Assembly: GCF_018141525.1 (NCBI RefSeq)
Contig: NZ_CP064655.1
Location: 2,140,501-2,204,500, forward strand
From: Miltoncostaea marina
GTDB taxonomy: Bacteria > Actinomycetota > Thermoleophilia > Miltoncostaeales > Miltoncostaeaceae
DNA: 64,000 bases
Reading direction: 5' to 3'
Both the position numbers and the translations under genes were made by a program. Shown piece by piece: positions 23,420 through 32,414 of this stretch (the first letter of the stretch is position 1; the number at the start of each line of letters is the position of its first letter). The notes beneath the pieces were generated by a model. It was not told the DNA's origin and did not search any database. It saw only the letters and a program-made list of their open reading frames with translations.

Positions 23420-23728
23420 TCAGTCGGGCGGGTGCAGCGCGCCCTGGAGCGCGGTCATCGAGCGGGCGAAGAGCAGGCCCATGGCGTCGGCGGCCTCGTC
23501 GGGGCCGGGCTGCGGCTGCAGCGAGCCCAGCGCGGCGGAGGTCAGGACGACGGCCTGCTGGATGACCTGCCAGCGGTCGACCGCGGCCACCTGGCCGCCG
23601 GACTCGGCCTGCATCTCCTCGAACGCCTCGCGCTGGGCGCGCATGAGCTCCTTGAGGCGCTCCTTGAACTCCTCGCCCGCCCCCTCGCCGAAGGCGAAGG
23701 GGAACGGGAAGTCGGTGTCGTCGCTCAC
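23420..23728 (-). CDS. Hypothetical protein, 102 residues
   Basis: GTG start with AGGGAGG about 6 bp upstream. The N-terminus has an odd D-F-P-F-P-F-A-F-G-E-G stretch, followed by a charged helix (E-E-F-K-E-R-L-K-E-L-M-R-A-Q-R-E) and a predicted helical hairpin. No family recognised. It is the last gene of the transaldolase/glpX run (19 bp after glpX). Confidence 0.6.
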   Translation of the reverse strand: MSDDTDFPFPFAFGEGAGEEFKERLKELMRAQREAFEEMQAESGGQVAAVDRWQVIQQAVVLTSAALGSLQPQPGPDEAADAMGLLFARSMTALQGALHPPD

Positions 23729-23747
23729 GTGGTCCTCCCTGGGAGGG

Positions 23748-24734
23748 TCAGAGCCGGATCTCGCGGATGATCGTCGGGCTCAGCAGGTGCACGGTATCGA
23801 TGAACCGGACCGTGTTGCCCACGAGGTCCATGACGATCGAGTGGGTGCGCGCGCCGTCGGCGAAGTAGCGCACGCCCTTCAGCAGGTGGCCGTCGGTGAC
23901 GCCGGTGGCGATCACGTAGAGCGGGCTCGGGGCCAGGTCGCGGGTGCCGTAGACGCGCGCCTCGTCGTCCATGCCGAACTCGGCCATCTTGGCGCGGTCC
24001 TCGTCGTGGCGCGGGGCCATCCTCGCCTGGATCTCGGCGCCGAGGCACTCGAGCGCGGCGGCCGTGATGACGCCCTCGGTGGAGCCGCCCATGCCGACGT
24101 AGAGGTGGTCGCCGGTGCCGCGCACCGCCACCGACAGGCTGGCGGTGATGTCGCCGTCCGGGATGAGGCGGATGCGGGCGCCCGCCTGGCGGATCTCCTC
24201 GATGAGGTCGCGGTGGCGCGGCCGGTCGAGCACGATCGCGGTGGTGTCGCGGATCTCGCGGCCGTAGCAGCGGGCGACCACGTCGAGCGTCTCGGCGATC
24301 GGCGCCTCGAGGTCGACGCGGCCCTTCGCCGTGGCGCCCACCACGAGCTTCTGCATGTAGATGTCGGGCGCCGGCATGAGGCCGCCCGGCTCGCCGATGG
24401 CGCAGATGGCGATCGCGCCGCTGTCGCCCCGGGCCACCAGGCTCGTGCCCTCGAGCGGGTCGACCGCGATCTCGCACTCCATGCCGCCGGTGCCGAGCAC
24501 CTCGCCGACGTAGAGCTCGGGGGCCTCGTCCTTCTGCCCCTCGCCGATCACCACGGTGCCGGTGATCGGCATCTCGCCGAGCGTGGCGCGCATCGCGTCG
24601 ACCGCCGCCTGGTCGGCGGCGTGGTTGTCGCCCCGGCCCAGCCAGCGCGCGGACGAGATGGCGGCCTGCTCGGTGACCTTCAGGAAATCGACCGCCGCCA
24701 CCGACGGCCCGGCGGCCCGCTCCGTGCTCGCCAC
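23748..24734 (-). CDS. glpX: Fructose-1,6-bisphosphatase class II
   Basis: 328 residues from GTG 24734. It hydrolyses fructose 1,6-bisphosphate to fructose 6-phosphate in gluconeogenesis. GlpX motifs: G-E-G-Q-K-D-E-A-P at 64-72, V-D-P-L-E-G-T-S at 91-98 (metal and phosphate binding), and G-M-G-G-S-T-E-G-V later. It lies 5 bp downstream of the transaldolase-family gene, so the two sugar-phosphate enzymes share a transcript. Confidence 0.92.
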   Translation of the reverse strand: MASTERAAGPSVAAVDFLKVTEQAAISSARWLGRGDNHAADQAAVDAMRATLGEMPITGTVVIGEGQKDEAPELYVGEVLGTGGMECEIAVDPLEGTSLVARGDSGAIAICAIGEPGGLMPAPDIYMQKLVVGATAKGRVDLEAPIAETLDVVARCYGREIRDTTAIVLDRPRHRDLIEEIRQAGARIRLIPDGDITASLSVAVRGTGDHLYVGMGGSTEGVITAAALECLGAEIQARMAPRHDEDRAKMAEFGMDDEARVYGTRDLAPSPLYVIATGVTDGHLLKGVRYFADGARTHSIVMDLVGNTVRFIDTVHLLSPTIIREIRL

Positions 24735-24739
24735 GCCGC

Positions 24740-25399
24740 TCAGGCCTCGGCCCCGCGGGCGCGGCGGGCCTCGAAGTCCTGGGTGAAGGTGTCGATGCCC
24801 TTCGCCGTCAGGGGGTGCTGGAGCATCTGGTAGAAGACCTTCGGCGGGATCGTGGCGATGTCGGCGCCCATGCGCGCCGCCTCGGTCACGTGCACCGGGT
24901 TGCGGATCGACGCCGCGAGCACCTCGGTGTCGTGGAGCGAGGTCTCGAGCGACTCGACGATCTCGCGCAGCCGCTCGACGCCGTTCTCGCCGATGTCGTC
25001 GTAGCGGCCCAGGAACGGCGACACGAACGCGGCGCCGGCGGACGAGGCGAGCAGCGCCTGCGGCGCGGTGAAGACGAGGGTCATGTTGACCCGCACGTCG
25101 TCCTCCGCGAGCGTGGCGGTGGCGGCCAGGCCCTCGGCGCTCATCGGCAGCTTGACCACGATGTTCGGGTGGATCGCCGCGAGGCGGCGGCCCTCCTCGA
25201 CCATCTCGGCGCGCGCCTCGGCGACCACCTCGGCCGACACGGGGCCGTTCACGAGCTCGCAGACGCGCCGGTAGATGTCGTCGGGCTCGCCCTCGACCTT
25301 CGACAGCAGGGTCGGGTTCGTCGTCACCCCGTCGAGCACGCCCCACCCGGCGATCGTCTCGATGTCGTTCAGGTCCGCGGTGTCCACGAACAACTTCAT
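24740..25399 (-). CDS. Transaldolase / fructose-6-phosphate aldolase family (TalC/FSA)
   Basis: 219 residues, the short length typical of the FSA/TalC subfamily. The Schiff-base lysine is Lys83 (N-I-V-V-K-L-P-M). Other family marks are F-V-D-T-A-D-L near the start, G-V-T-T-N-P-T-L-L at 24-32 and V-S-P-F-L-G-R. GAGGAG precedes the ATG. Sequence alone does not separate transaldolase from FSA activity. Confidence 0.9.
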   Translation of the reverse strand: MKLFVDTADLNDIETIAGWGVLDGVTTNPTLLSKVEGEPDDIYRRVCELVNGPVSAEVVAEARAEMVEEGRRLAAIHPNIVVKLPMSAEGLAATATLAEDDVRVNMTLVFTAPQALLASSAGAAFVSPFLGRYDDIGENGVERLREIVESLETSLHDTEVLAASIRNPVHVTEAARMGADIATIPPKVFYQMLQHPLTAKGIDTFTQDFEARRARGAEA

Positions 25400-25462
25400 G
25401 GCGCGTCTCTCCTCGGGTCGCCGCCTGATGCCCGCCCATCGAGGCTAGCACCGGCGTGGTCG

Positions 25463-26332
25463 CTACTTCAGGACGTCGTACCAGCGCTCGGCGACCCCGG
25501 TCGCGAGCGCGTCGGCCACCCGCAGCGCGTCGCGCAGGAAGCCGACCTCGTGCACGCGGAACACCGTGGCGCCGCGCGCCCGGCACCAGACCATGCCGGC
25601 CGCGGTGCCCGCCAGCCGCTCGGCCGGTGCCCGCCCCGTGAGGGCGCCGAGCACCTTCTTGTTGGAGATCGGGACGAGGACCGGGCGGCCGAGCGCCACC
25701 ACCTCGTCGATGCGGTGCAGCAGGTCGAGGTCCTGGGCCGGCGACTTGCCCAGCCCCACCCCGGGGTCGATCACGATGCGCCCGGCCGGGATGCCCGCCT
25801 CCCCCGCCGCGGCGAGCGCCCCGCGGGCCCAGGCGGCCACCGTCGCGGGCACGTCCACGTCCGGGAACGACGCCGGCCGCACCTTGGGCGAGCCGAAGAA
25901 GTGGGTGAGCACCACGCCGACCCGCCCCGCCGCCGCGACGGCGGCCATCGCGGGGTCCCGCAGGCCGGTGGGGTCGTTGAGGATGGCGGCGCCGGCGGCG
26001 ATGGCGGCCTCGGCCACGGCGGGCTTGAAGGTGTCGACCGCGACCGGCACGTCGAGCTCGGCCGCGAGGCGCTCCACCACCGGCGCCACGCGCGCGATCT
26101 CGACGTCGGCCGGCGTGGGCTCGGCGAAGCGCAGCGACTCCCCGCCCACCTCCACCACGTCGGCCCCCTCGGCGGCCAGCCGCCGGCCGTGGGCGACGGC
26201 CCGCTCGGTGCCGGCGTGGGCGCCGCCGTCGCTGAACGAGTCGGGGTTGGCGTTGACCACCCCCACCAGGCGGCCGCGCGAGCAGTCGATCGTGCCGCGC
26301 GCGTGCTCCCAGGCCGACGCGGCCGGGCTCAC
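25463..26332 (-). CDS. folP: Dihydropteroate synthase-like enzyme
   Basis: 289 residues, GTG start overlapping the thrB stop by 4 bp. It condenses p-aminobenzoate with dihydropterin pyrophosphate in folate synthesis. The pterin-binding TIM-barrel motifs are present but divergent: N-A-N-P-D-S-F-S-D-G-G (27-37, where most enzymes have N-x-T-P-D-S-F), G-G-E-S-L-R (for E-S-T-R-P), L-N-D-P-T-G, D-P-G-V-G-L-G-K and S-N-K-K-V-L-G (for S-R-K). The position at the end of a threonine operon is unusual. Confidence 0.82.
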   Translation of the reverse strand: MSPAASAWEHARGTIDCSRGRLVGVVNANPDSFSDGGAHAGTERAVAHGRRLAAEGADVVEVGGESLRFAEPTPADVEIARVAPVVERLAAELDVPVAVDTFKPAVAEAAIAAGAAILNDPTGLRDPAMAAVAAAGRVGVVLTHFFGSPKVRPASFPDVDVPATVAAWARGALAAAGEAGIPAGRIVIDPGVGLGKSPAQDLDLLHRIDEVVALGRPVLVPISNKKVLGALTGRAPAERLAGTAAGMVWCRARGATVFRVHEVGFLRDALRVADALATGVAERWYDVLK

Positions 26333-27267
26333 CCCACCGCGCGCGCCAGGCGCAGGTCGGCCCCGCCGGTCCAGCGGGCGCGCACGCCGGCGGCGCTGGC
26401 CTTCGACGGCCGCACCCGCGCGGTGACCCCGGCGACGCGCAGCGCGCGCTCGGCGGCGGCGGCCACGGACCCCGCCGCCTCGGCGCGGCACCACAGCAGC
26501 ACCGACGGGCCCGAGCCCGAGATGGTGGCGCCGAGGCAGCCGTCGCCGTCGACCACCGTGCCGACGGCCTCGAAGGCGGGCGCCATCGGCGCCCGGTAGG
26601 GCTCGTGCAGCCGGTCGTGGAGCAGCTCGGGCAGGTCCTCCAGCCGGCCGTCGGCGAGCGCGAGCACCAGGCCGATGCCGTTGGCGAGCGTGGCCGCGAC
26701 GTCGCCGAGCGGGACCGCCTCGGGCAGCGCCCGGCGGCTGGCCGCGGTGGAGGTGCGCCCCTCGGGGATGACCGCGAGGAACACCAGCCCCTCCGGCACC
26801 GGCACCGGCCGCGCCACGGGGCCGGGCGCCACGGCCACCAGGCCGCCGGTCAGGCAGGCGGCCACGTTGTCGGCGTGGCCCTCGATCTCGGCGGCCCTGG
26901 CGAGCAGGTCGGCGGGCGCCCAGCGCAGCTGTCCGATCGCGTTGGCGGCAACCAGGCCGGAGCAGATGGCGGCGGCCGACGAGCCGAGCCCCCGGCCGAG
27001 CGGGATGCGGTTGCGGCACTCCACGTGCAGGCCGTCGAGCGAGCCGAGCCCCGCGGCGAGCGCCCGGCAGACCAGGTTGGAGGCGTCCTCGGCGACCTCG
27101 CCGGCGCCCTCGCCGGTCACCCGCACCTCCAGCGGCCCGGGGCGCCGGGTGATCACCACGGCGTTGCCCAGGTCGAGCGCGACGGCCAGGCAGTCGAAGC
27201 CGGGGCCGAGGTTGGCCGAGGTGGCCGGCGCGCTGATCGTGAGCGACTCGAGGGCGGCCTCAGGCAA
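26329..27267 (-). CDS. thrB: Homoserine kinase
   Basis: 312 residues of the GHMP kinase family. It phosphorylates homoserine for ThrC. A-P-A-T-S-A-N-L-G-P-G-F-D at 13-25 and the ATP-binding P-L-G-R-G-L-G-S-S-A-A at 89-99 are diagnostic. It overlaps thrC by 8 bp and folP by 4 bp. Confidence 0.93.
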   Translation of the reverse strand: MPEAALESLTISAPATSANLGPGFDCLAVALDLGNAVVITRRPGPLEVRVTGEGAGEVAEDASNLVCRALAAGLGSLDGLHVECRNRIPLGRGLGSSAAAICSGLVAANAIGQLRWAPADLLARAAEIEGHADNVAACLTGGLVAVAPGPVARPVPVPEGLVFLAVIPEGRTSTAASRRALPEAVPLGDVAATLANGIGLVLALADGRLEDLPELLHDRLHEPYRAPMAPAFEAVGTVVDGDGCLGATISGSGPSVLLWCRAEAAGSVAAAAERALRVAGVTARVRPSKASAAGVRARWTGGADLRLARAVG

Positions 27268-28303
27268 AGACCGCCTCCTCCACCGCGTCGAGCGTGGCCG
27301 GCAGGCGGCGCACCGGCTCGGCGTTGACGATCGCGGTGTCGGGGTCCTTCAGGCCGTGGCCGGTCAGCACGCAGACGACGGTCTCGCCGGGCGCGATGTC
27401 GCCCGCCCGGGCCCGCAGGATGAGGCCGGCGACCGAGGCGGCCGAGGCCGGCTCGCAGAAGATGCCCTCCTCGCGCGCGAGCATCGCGTAGGCCTCGAGG
27501 ATCTGCGAGTCGGTGACGGCCGCCACGGCGCCGCCCGAGTCGCGCATGGCGGCGAGCGCCTGCTCGCCGCGGGCGGGGTTGCCGATGCGGATCGCGGTGG
27601 CGACGGTCTCGGGTCGCGCCACCGGCGCGCCCTCCACCAGCGGCGCGGCGCCCGCGGCCTGGAAGCCGTAGAGGCGCGGCAGGCGGCGGGCCCGCTCGGC
27701 CTCGCGGTAGGCCTGGAAGCCGAGCCAGTAGGCGCTGATGTTGCCCGCGTTGCCGACGGGGATGCAGAGCGCGTCGGGGGCGTCGCCGAGGTCGTCGCAG
27801 ACCTCGAAGGCGGCGGTGCGCTGGCCGTCGATGCGGTACTCGTTGAGCGAGTTGACCAGCGAGATGGGGTGGCGCTCGACGAGCTCGCGCACCACGCGCA
27901 GGGCGTCGTCGAACGAGCCGTCCAGCGACAGCACCCGGGCGCCGTGCACCAGCGCCTGGGCGAGCTTGCCCGCCGCGATCTTGCCCTCGGGGATGACCAC
28001 GGCGACCGTCAGGCCGGCGCGCGCGGCGTACGCGGCGGCCGACGCGGAGGTGTTGCCGGTGGAGGCGCAGATCACCGCGGTGGCGCCCTCCTCGACGGCC
28101 TTCGAGACCGCCATCGTCATGCCGCGGTCCTTGAAGCTGCCCGTGGGGTTCATGCCCTCGTACTTGGCGAGCACCCGCACGCCGAGCCGCTCCGACAGGC
28201 GCGGCAGGGGCACGAGCGGCGTGCCGCCCTCGCCCAGCGACACCACCGGCGTCGACGGGGTCATCGGCAGGAAGTCCCGGTAGCGGTCGATCAGCGCCTT
28301 CAT
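27260..28303 (-). CDS. thrC: Threonine synthase
   Basis: 347 residues, PLP-dependent. The cofactor lysine is Lys58 in N-P-T-G-S-F-K-D-R-G-M. The phosphate-binding G-N-A-G-N-I and the C-terminal G-H-G-L-K-D-P are typical of the short bacterial class. It overlaps hom by 4 bp. Confidence 0.95.
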   Translation of the reverse strand: MKALIDRYRDFLPMTPSTPVVSLGEGGTPLVPLPRLSERLGVRVLAKYEGMNPTGSFKDRGMTMAVSKAVEEGATAVICASTGNTSASAAAYAARAGLTVAVVIPEGKIAAGKLAQALVHGARVLSLDGSFDDALRVVRELVERHPISLVNSLNEYRIDGQRTAAFEVCDDLGDAPDALCIPVGNAGNISAYWLGFQAYREAERARRLPRLYGFQAAGAAPLVEGAPVARPETVATAIRIGNPARGEQALAAMRDSGGAVAAVTDSQILEAYAMLAREEGIFCEPASAASVAGLILRARAGDIAPGETVVCVLTGHGLKDPDTAIVNAEPVRRLPATLDAVEEAVFA

Positions 28304-29613
28304 GAGCCCCCCTCCCCCGAGCCGAGCACGCGGAGCACCACCGGCTCGCCGCGCACGTCGTCGAGCGCCCGCACGCGCGCCATCGCGGCCTCCATGCGCC
28401 GCTCAAGGCCGGCGTGCAGGATCAGCACCAGGCTCGCCTCGTCGCCCGAGCCGCTCTGCACCACGGTGCGGATGGACAGCCCCTCCTCGGCGAACACGGA
28501 CGCCACCCGCGCCAGCACGCCCGGCCGGTCGGCGACCGACATGCGCACGTAGAAGGCCGAGGTGGTCTCGCCCGCCGGGGCGACGGAGCGGCCCGAGTCG
28601 ACGAGCGCGTTGTGCAGGAAGGACCACTGGGGCGTGCCGACGATCGCCAGGACGTCGGCCACCACGGCCGAGGCGGTCTCGTCGCCGCCCGCGCCGGGGC
28701 CGACCAGCATGATCTCGCGGGTGGCGCGCGACTCGATGAGCACCGCGTTGTCGGCGCCGCCCACGGAGGCGAGGCGGTGGCCGCGCGGGACGAGCGCCGG
28801 GTAGACCCGCACGCTGATCGAGCCGTCGTCGGCCCGCGCCACGCCGAGCAGCTTGACCACGAAGCCCAGCGACGCGGCGCGCTCGATGTCCTCGGACTGC
28901 AGGCGGTCGATGCCCTCGTAGGGCACGTCGTCCAGGTGCACCCGGGCGTGGAAGGCGATCGACGAGAGGATCGCCATCTTCGCCGCGGCGTCGGCGCCGC
29001 CGACGTCCTCGGTGGGGTCGGCCTCGGCGTAGCCGAGCGCCTGGGCGCGGGCGAGCACCTCGTCGTAGCCGCCGCCGCCCTTGGCCATCTCCGTGAGGAT
29101 GAAGTTGGTGGTGCCGTTGACGATGCCGGTCACCGCCGTCACCTCGGCGGCGAGCAGCGACTCGCGCAGCACCTTGATGACCGGCACGGCGCCGCAGGCC
29201 GATGCCTCGAAGCGCATCTCGCCGCCGGCCTGCTCGGCCATCGCGAGCAGCTCGGGCCCGTGGCGCGAGAGCAGCTGCTTGTTGGCGGTCACCACCGACG
29301 CGCCGCGGCGCAGCGCGGTGCGCAGGTGGTCGAGCGTCGGGTCGAGGCCGCCCATCACCTCCACCACGAGGGTGACCGAGGGGTCCTCGATCACCGCCGC
29401 CGGGTCGGTGGTGATGAGCGCCGGGTCGATGCCCGGCCGCTCCTTGCTCGGGTCGCGGACGAGGATCGGCCCGACCTCCAGCCGGTGGCCGGTCGCGCGC
29501 TCGATGGTGGCGGCGCTGCCCGTGAGCGTGCGGACGACGGCCTGCCCCACGGTGCCGCAGCCCAGCAGGCCGATGCGCACGGAGCGCCGGTCGGAGGCCC
29601 GGCGGTTCCTCAC
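28300..29613 (-). CDS. hom: Homoserine dehydrogenase with C-terminal ACT domain
   Basis: 437 residues. The NAD(P)-binding loop G-L-L-G-C-G-T-V-G is at 15-23 and the catalytic region contains G-I-V-N-G-T-T-N-F-I-L. An ACT regulatory domain (V-A-D-R-P-G-V-L-A-R-V-A onward, about 350-425) is usually the site of threonine feedback. ATGA overlap with lysA. Confidence 0.95.
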   Translation of the reverse strand: MRNRRASDRRSVRIGLLGCGTVGQAVVRTLTGSAATIERATGHRLEVGPILVRDPSKERPGIDPALITTDPAAVIEDPSVTLVVEVMGGLDPTLDHLRTALRRGASVVTANKQLLSRHGPELLAMAEQAGGEMRFEASACGAVPVIKVLRESLLAAEVTAVTGIVNGTTNFILTEMAKGGGGYDEVLARAQALGYAEADPTEDVGGADAAAKMAILSSIAFHARVHLDDVPYEGIDRLQSEDIERAASLGFVVKLLGVARADDGSISVRVYPALVPRGHRLASVGGADNAVLIESRATREIMLVGPGAGGDETASAVVADVLAIVGTPQWSFLHNALVDSGRSVAPAGETTSAFYVRMSVADRPGVLARVASVFAEEGLSIRTVVQSGSGDEASLVLILHAGLERRMEAAMARVRALDDVRGEPVVLRVLGSGEGGS

Positions 29614-30911
29614 ACGTCCCGCGCGATGAGGTCGGCGTACGTCTCGCGCCGGGTCACCACGCGCGCCTCACCGCCGTCGACGAACACCACGGCCGGGCGG
29701 GTGACGCCGTTGTAGTTGGAGGCCATCGAGACGCCGTACGCGCCCGTGGCCGGCAGGCAGACGACGTCGCCGGCGGCGACCGGCGGCAGCGCGGCCTCGC
29801 CCACCAGCACGTCGCCGCTCTCGCAGTGCTTGCCCACGAGGCGCAGCGTCTGGGTGGGCTCGTCGTCCGGGCGGTTGGCCAGCAGCGGCTCGTAGACCGC
29901 GCCGTAGAGCATGGGCCGCAGCAGGTCGCTCATGCCGCCGTCGACGGCCGCGTAGGTGCGCACGCCCGGGATGGTCTTCGTGGCGCCCACCCGGTAGAGG
30001 GTCACGCCGGCGCGGCCGACGATGCTGCGCCCGGGCTCCACCGCCACGCGCGGCATCGGCAGGCCCACGCGCGCCCACTCGGCGCGCACCGCCTCCATCA
30101 CCGCGTCGGCGTAGTCCTCCACCGCCGCCGGGTGGTCGTCGCGCGTGTAGGCGATGCCGAGGCCGCCGCCCATGTCCATCAGGCGCAGGTCGTCGCCGCC
30201 GCAGGCGGCGGCGAAGTCGGCCACGATCGCCGCGGCGGCGCCGTAGCCGGAGAGGTCGAAGAGCTGCGAGCCGATGTGGCAGTGCAGGCCCACCAGGTCG
30301 AGCGACGAGGCCGCGCGGATGGCGTCGACCGCCTCGCGCGCCGCGCCGCCCTCGATCGAGAAGCCGAATTTCGAGTCGAGCTGGCCGGTGGAGATGTACG
30401 AGTGGGTGGAGGGCTTCACGCCGGGCGTGACCCGCACGAGCAGCCGCTGGCGGACGCCGCGGGCCGACGCCTCGCGCTCCCACAGCCCGATCTCGTGCAT
30501 GTTGTCCACGATCGCGGTGCCCACGCCGGCGTCGAGCGCCTCGCCGATCTCGCGGGCGTCCTTGTTGTTGCCGTGCAGGTAGATCCGCTCCGGCGGGAAG
30601 CCGGCCGCCAGCGCCGCGTAGAGCTCGCCGCCCGAGGCGACGTCCACGCAGAGCCCCTCCTCGCACGCCAGCCGCAGCATCGCCTGGCCGAAGTAGGCCT
30701 TCGAGGCGTAGATCACGTCCACGTCGGGCGCGTGCTGGGCGAACGCCTCACGGTAGGCGCGCGCCATCCCTCGCAGGGCGCCTTCGTCGTAGACGACGAG
30801 CGGGGTGCCGTGCTCCTCGGCGAGCGCCACGAGGTCGCACCCGCCGATCGACAGGTGGCCCTCGGCGGTGATCGCTGCTGAGGGGGGCAGCACCTGGGCG
30901 AGCGGCATCAT
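29610..30911 (-). CDS. lysA: Diaminopimelate decarboxylase
   Basis: 433 residues, the last step of lysine synthesis. PLP lysine Lys71 (Y-A-S-K-A-Y-F), the glycine-rich phosphate site G-G-G-L-G and the dimer-interface C-E-S-G-D are present. Two adjacent ATG codons (30911, 30908) are possible. It heads the lysA-hom-thrC-thrB-folP operon, in which each gene overlaps the next, as in many actinobacteria except for folP. Confidence 0.94.
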   Translation of the reverse strand: MMPLAQVLPPSAAITAEGHLSIGGCDLVALAEEHGTPLVVYDEGALRGMARAYREAFAQHAPDVDVIYASKAYFGQAMLRLACEEGLCVDVASGGELYAALAAGFPPERIYLHGNNKDAREIGEALDAGVGTAIVDNMHEIGLWEREASARGVRQRLLVRVTPGVKPSTHSYISTGQLDSKFGFSIEGGAAREAVDAIRAASSLDLVGLHCHIGSQLFDLSGYGAAAAIVADFAAACGGDDLRLMDMGGGLGIAYTRDDHPAAVEDYADAVMEAVRAEWARVGLPMPRVAVEPGRSIVGRAGVTLYRVGATKTIPGVRTYAAVDGGMSDLLRPMLYGAVYEPLLANRPDDEPTQTLRLVGKHCESGDVLVGEAALPPVAAGDVVCLPATGAYGVSMASNYNGVTRPAVVFVDGGEARVVTRRETYADLIARDV

Positions 30912-30962
30912 CGACCGCAGGACGGTACCAGATCGCCCCCCGGGTCCCGGCCGCCTATCCTG

Positions 30963-31616
30963 GTGCGCCTGTCCGCCGACCGCCTCACCCTCCGCGCGCC
31001 CGGGGGCCCCGAGCTCGCCGCCCTCGCCTGGCGCGCGCCCGCGGGCTCGCCCGGGGTGCTGGTCGTCCCCGGGCTCGGCAGCCGCAAGGACAACCACGCC
31101 GACTTCGGCGAGGCGCTCGCGGCGGCGGGCATGGCCGCGCTCGCCCTCGACCTGCGCGGGCACGGCGAGAGCGGGGGCCGCCTCGACGGCGGCGCCCGCG
31201 ACGACGTGGCGGCCGGGCTCGACGCGCTGGCGGCGGCCGGCCACGCGCCGCTCGGCGTGCGGGGGTCGTCGATGGGCGGCCTGCTCGCGCTCGACGCCGC
31301 GGCCCGCGACCCGCGGGTGCGCGCGGTGGTGGCGATCTGCCCCGCCCGGCCGGAGGGCCTCGCCGGCTACGGCGAGCGGTGGGCCTTGGCGATCGACATG
31401 GAGACCGCCGTGCGGCGCGACGACGGCGTGGCCCGCGCCTACTGGCACGCCACCGGCGACGAGAAGGTGCCCTGGGGCTCGACGTTCGCCCTCGCGGGGG
31501 CCACGCCCCACCCGATGCGCCTGCGGGTCGCGATCGGCGGCGGGCACCGGTCCCTGCAGCACGACCCCCACGTCATCAGCGACTCGGTCGCCTTCCTTCG
31601 GGCGCATCTCGCCTGA
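30963..31616 (+). CDS. Alpha/beta hydrolase
   Basis: 217 residues. Elements: strand plus V-V-P-G-L-G-S-R-K-D-N-H (oxyanion region), L-D-L-R-G-H-G-E-S, nucleophile elbow G-S-S-M-G-G near residue 102, and a late acid/His pair (A-I-G-G-G-H-R-S). The substrate cannot be told. It is divergent from lysA, only 51 bp away. Confidence 0.85.
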   Translation: MRLSADRLTLRAPGGPELAALAWRAPAGSPGVLVVPGLGSRKDNHADFGEALAAAGMAALALDLRGHGESGGRLDGGARDDVAAGLDALAAAGHAPLGVRGSSMGGLLALDAAARDPRVRAVVAICPARPEGLAGYGERWALAIDMETAVRRDDGVARAYWHATGDEKVPWGSTFALAGATPHPMRLRVAIGGGHRSLQHDPHVISDSVAFLRAHLA

Positions 31617-31621
31617 CGGAG

Positions 31622-31667
31622 CGGCCGCCCACTCGGGCCGGGCACGGCCGCCCATTCGGGCCGGGCG
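31622..31667. repeat. Two tandem 23-bp repeats
   Basis: CGGCCGCCCACTCGGGCCGG continues to 31644 and is repeated at 31645-31667 with two mismatches. It lies in the short gap between the hydrolase and glycosylase genes and is probably a slippage product. Confidence 0.6.
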
Positions 31668-31712
31668 CGACCCCTCGCCCGGGCCGCGCATGACCGCTCA
31701 CCCGGGCACCGC

Positions 31713-32414
31713 GTGAGCGCCCGGCCGGGCATCGCCCGCCACGGGGCGCTCGAGGGCCGCATCGTCGCCTGCCGCGCCTGCCCCCGCCTCGTCGCCTGGC
31801 GGGAGGAGGTGGCGCGGACGAAGCGGCGGTCCTTCGCCGGCGAGCGGTACTGGGGCCGGCCGATCCCGGGGTTCGGCGACCGCGACCCCTGGCTGTTCAT
31901 CGTGGGCCTGGCGCCGGCCGCCCACGGCGCCAACCGCACCGGCCGCGTGTTCACCGGCGACCGCAGCGGCGACTTCCTGTTCGCGGCCCTCCACCGGGCG
32001 GGGCTGGCGTCCCAGCCGGCCTCCGTGCGGCCGGGCGACGGCCTGGAGCTCACCGGGTGCCGGGTGGCGGCGGCGGTGCGCTGCGCCCCGCCGGCCAACG
32101 CGCCGACGCCCGACGAGCGGGCGCGCTGCCTGCCCTACCTGCGCGAGGAGCTCGCGCTGTGCCCCGGGGTGCGGGTGGTGATGGCGCTCGGCGCGGTCGG
32201 ATGGGACGCCGCCCTGCGCGCCCTCGCGCCGCCGCGCCCGTGGCCGCGCTTCGGCCACGGCGCCGAGGCGCGGATCGGCGGCGTGACCCTGCTCGGCTGC
32301 TACCACCCGAGCCAGCAGAACACGTTCACGGGCCGCCTGACGCCCGCGATGATGGACGAGGTGCTCGCCCGGGCCCGCGCGCTGGCGGACGGGGCGCCGG
32401 AGGGCGCCGGCTAG
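31713..32414 (+). CDS. Uracil-DNA glycosylase, family 5 (UdgB type)
   Basis: 233 residues, GTG start. It removes uracil (and often hypoxanthine) from DNA. Visible: C-R-A-C-P-R-L (Cys20, Cys23) and later cysteines for a [4Fe-4S] cluster, [11 protein letters not shown], the active-site loop [21 protein letters not shown], and the minor-groove loop [11 protein letters not shown]. This combination is specific to family 5. Confidence 0.92.
   Translation: MSARPGIARHGALEGRIVACRACPRLVAWREEVARTKRRSFAGERYWGRPIPGFGDRDPWLFIVGLAPAAHGANRTGRVFTGDRSGDFLFAALHRAGLASQPASVRPGDGLELTGCRVAAAVRCAPPANAPTPDERARCLPYLREELALCPGVRVVMALGAVGWDAALRALAPPRPWPRFGHGAEARIGGVTLLGCYHPSQQNTFTGRLTPAMMDEVLARARALADGAPEGAG

Noticed and set aside
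31690-31716. Eight-codon upstream frame ending over the uracil-DNA glycosylase GTG
   Set aside because: No ribosome binding site and very GC-rich; it is easily explained by chance.
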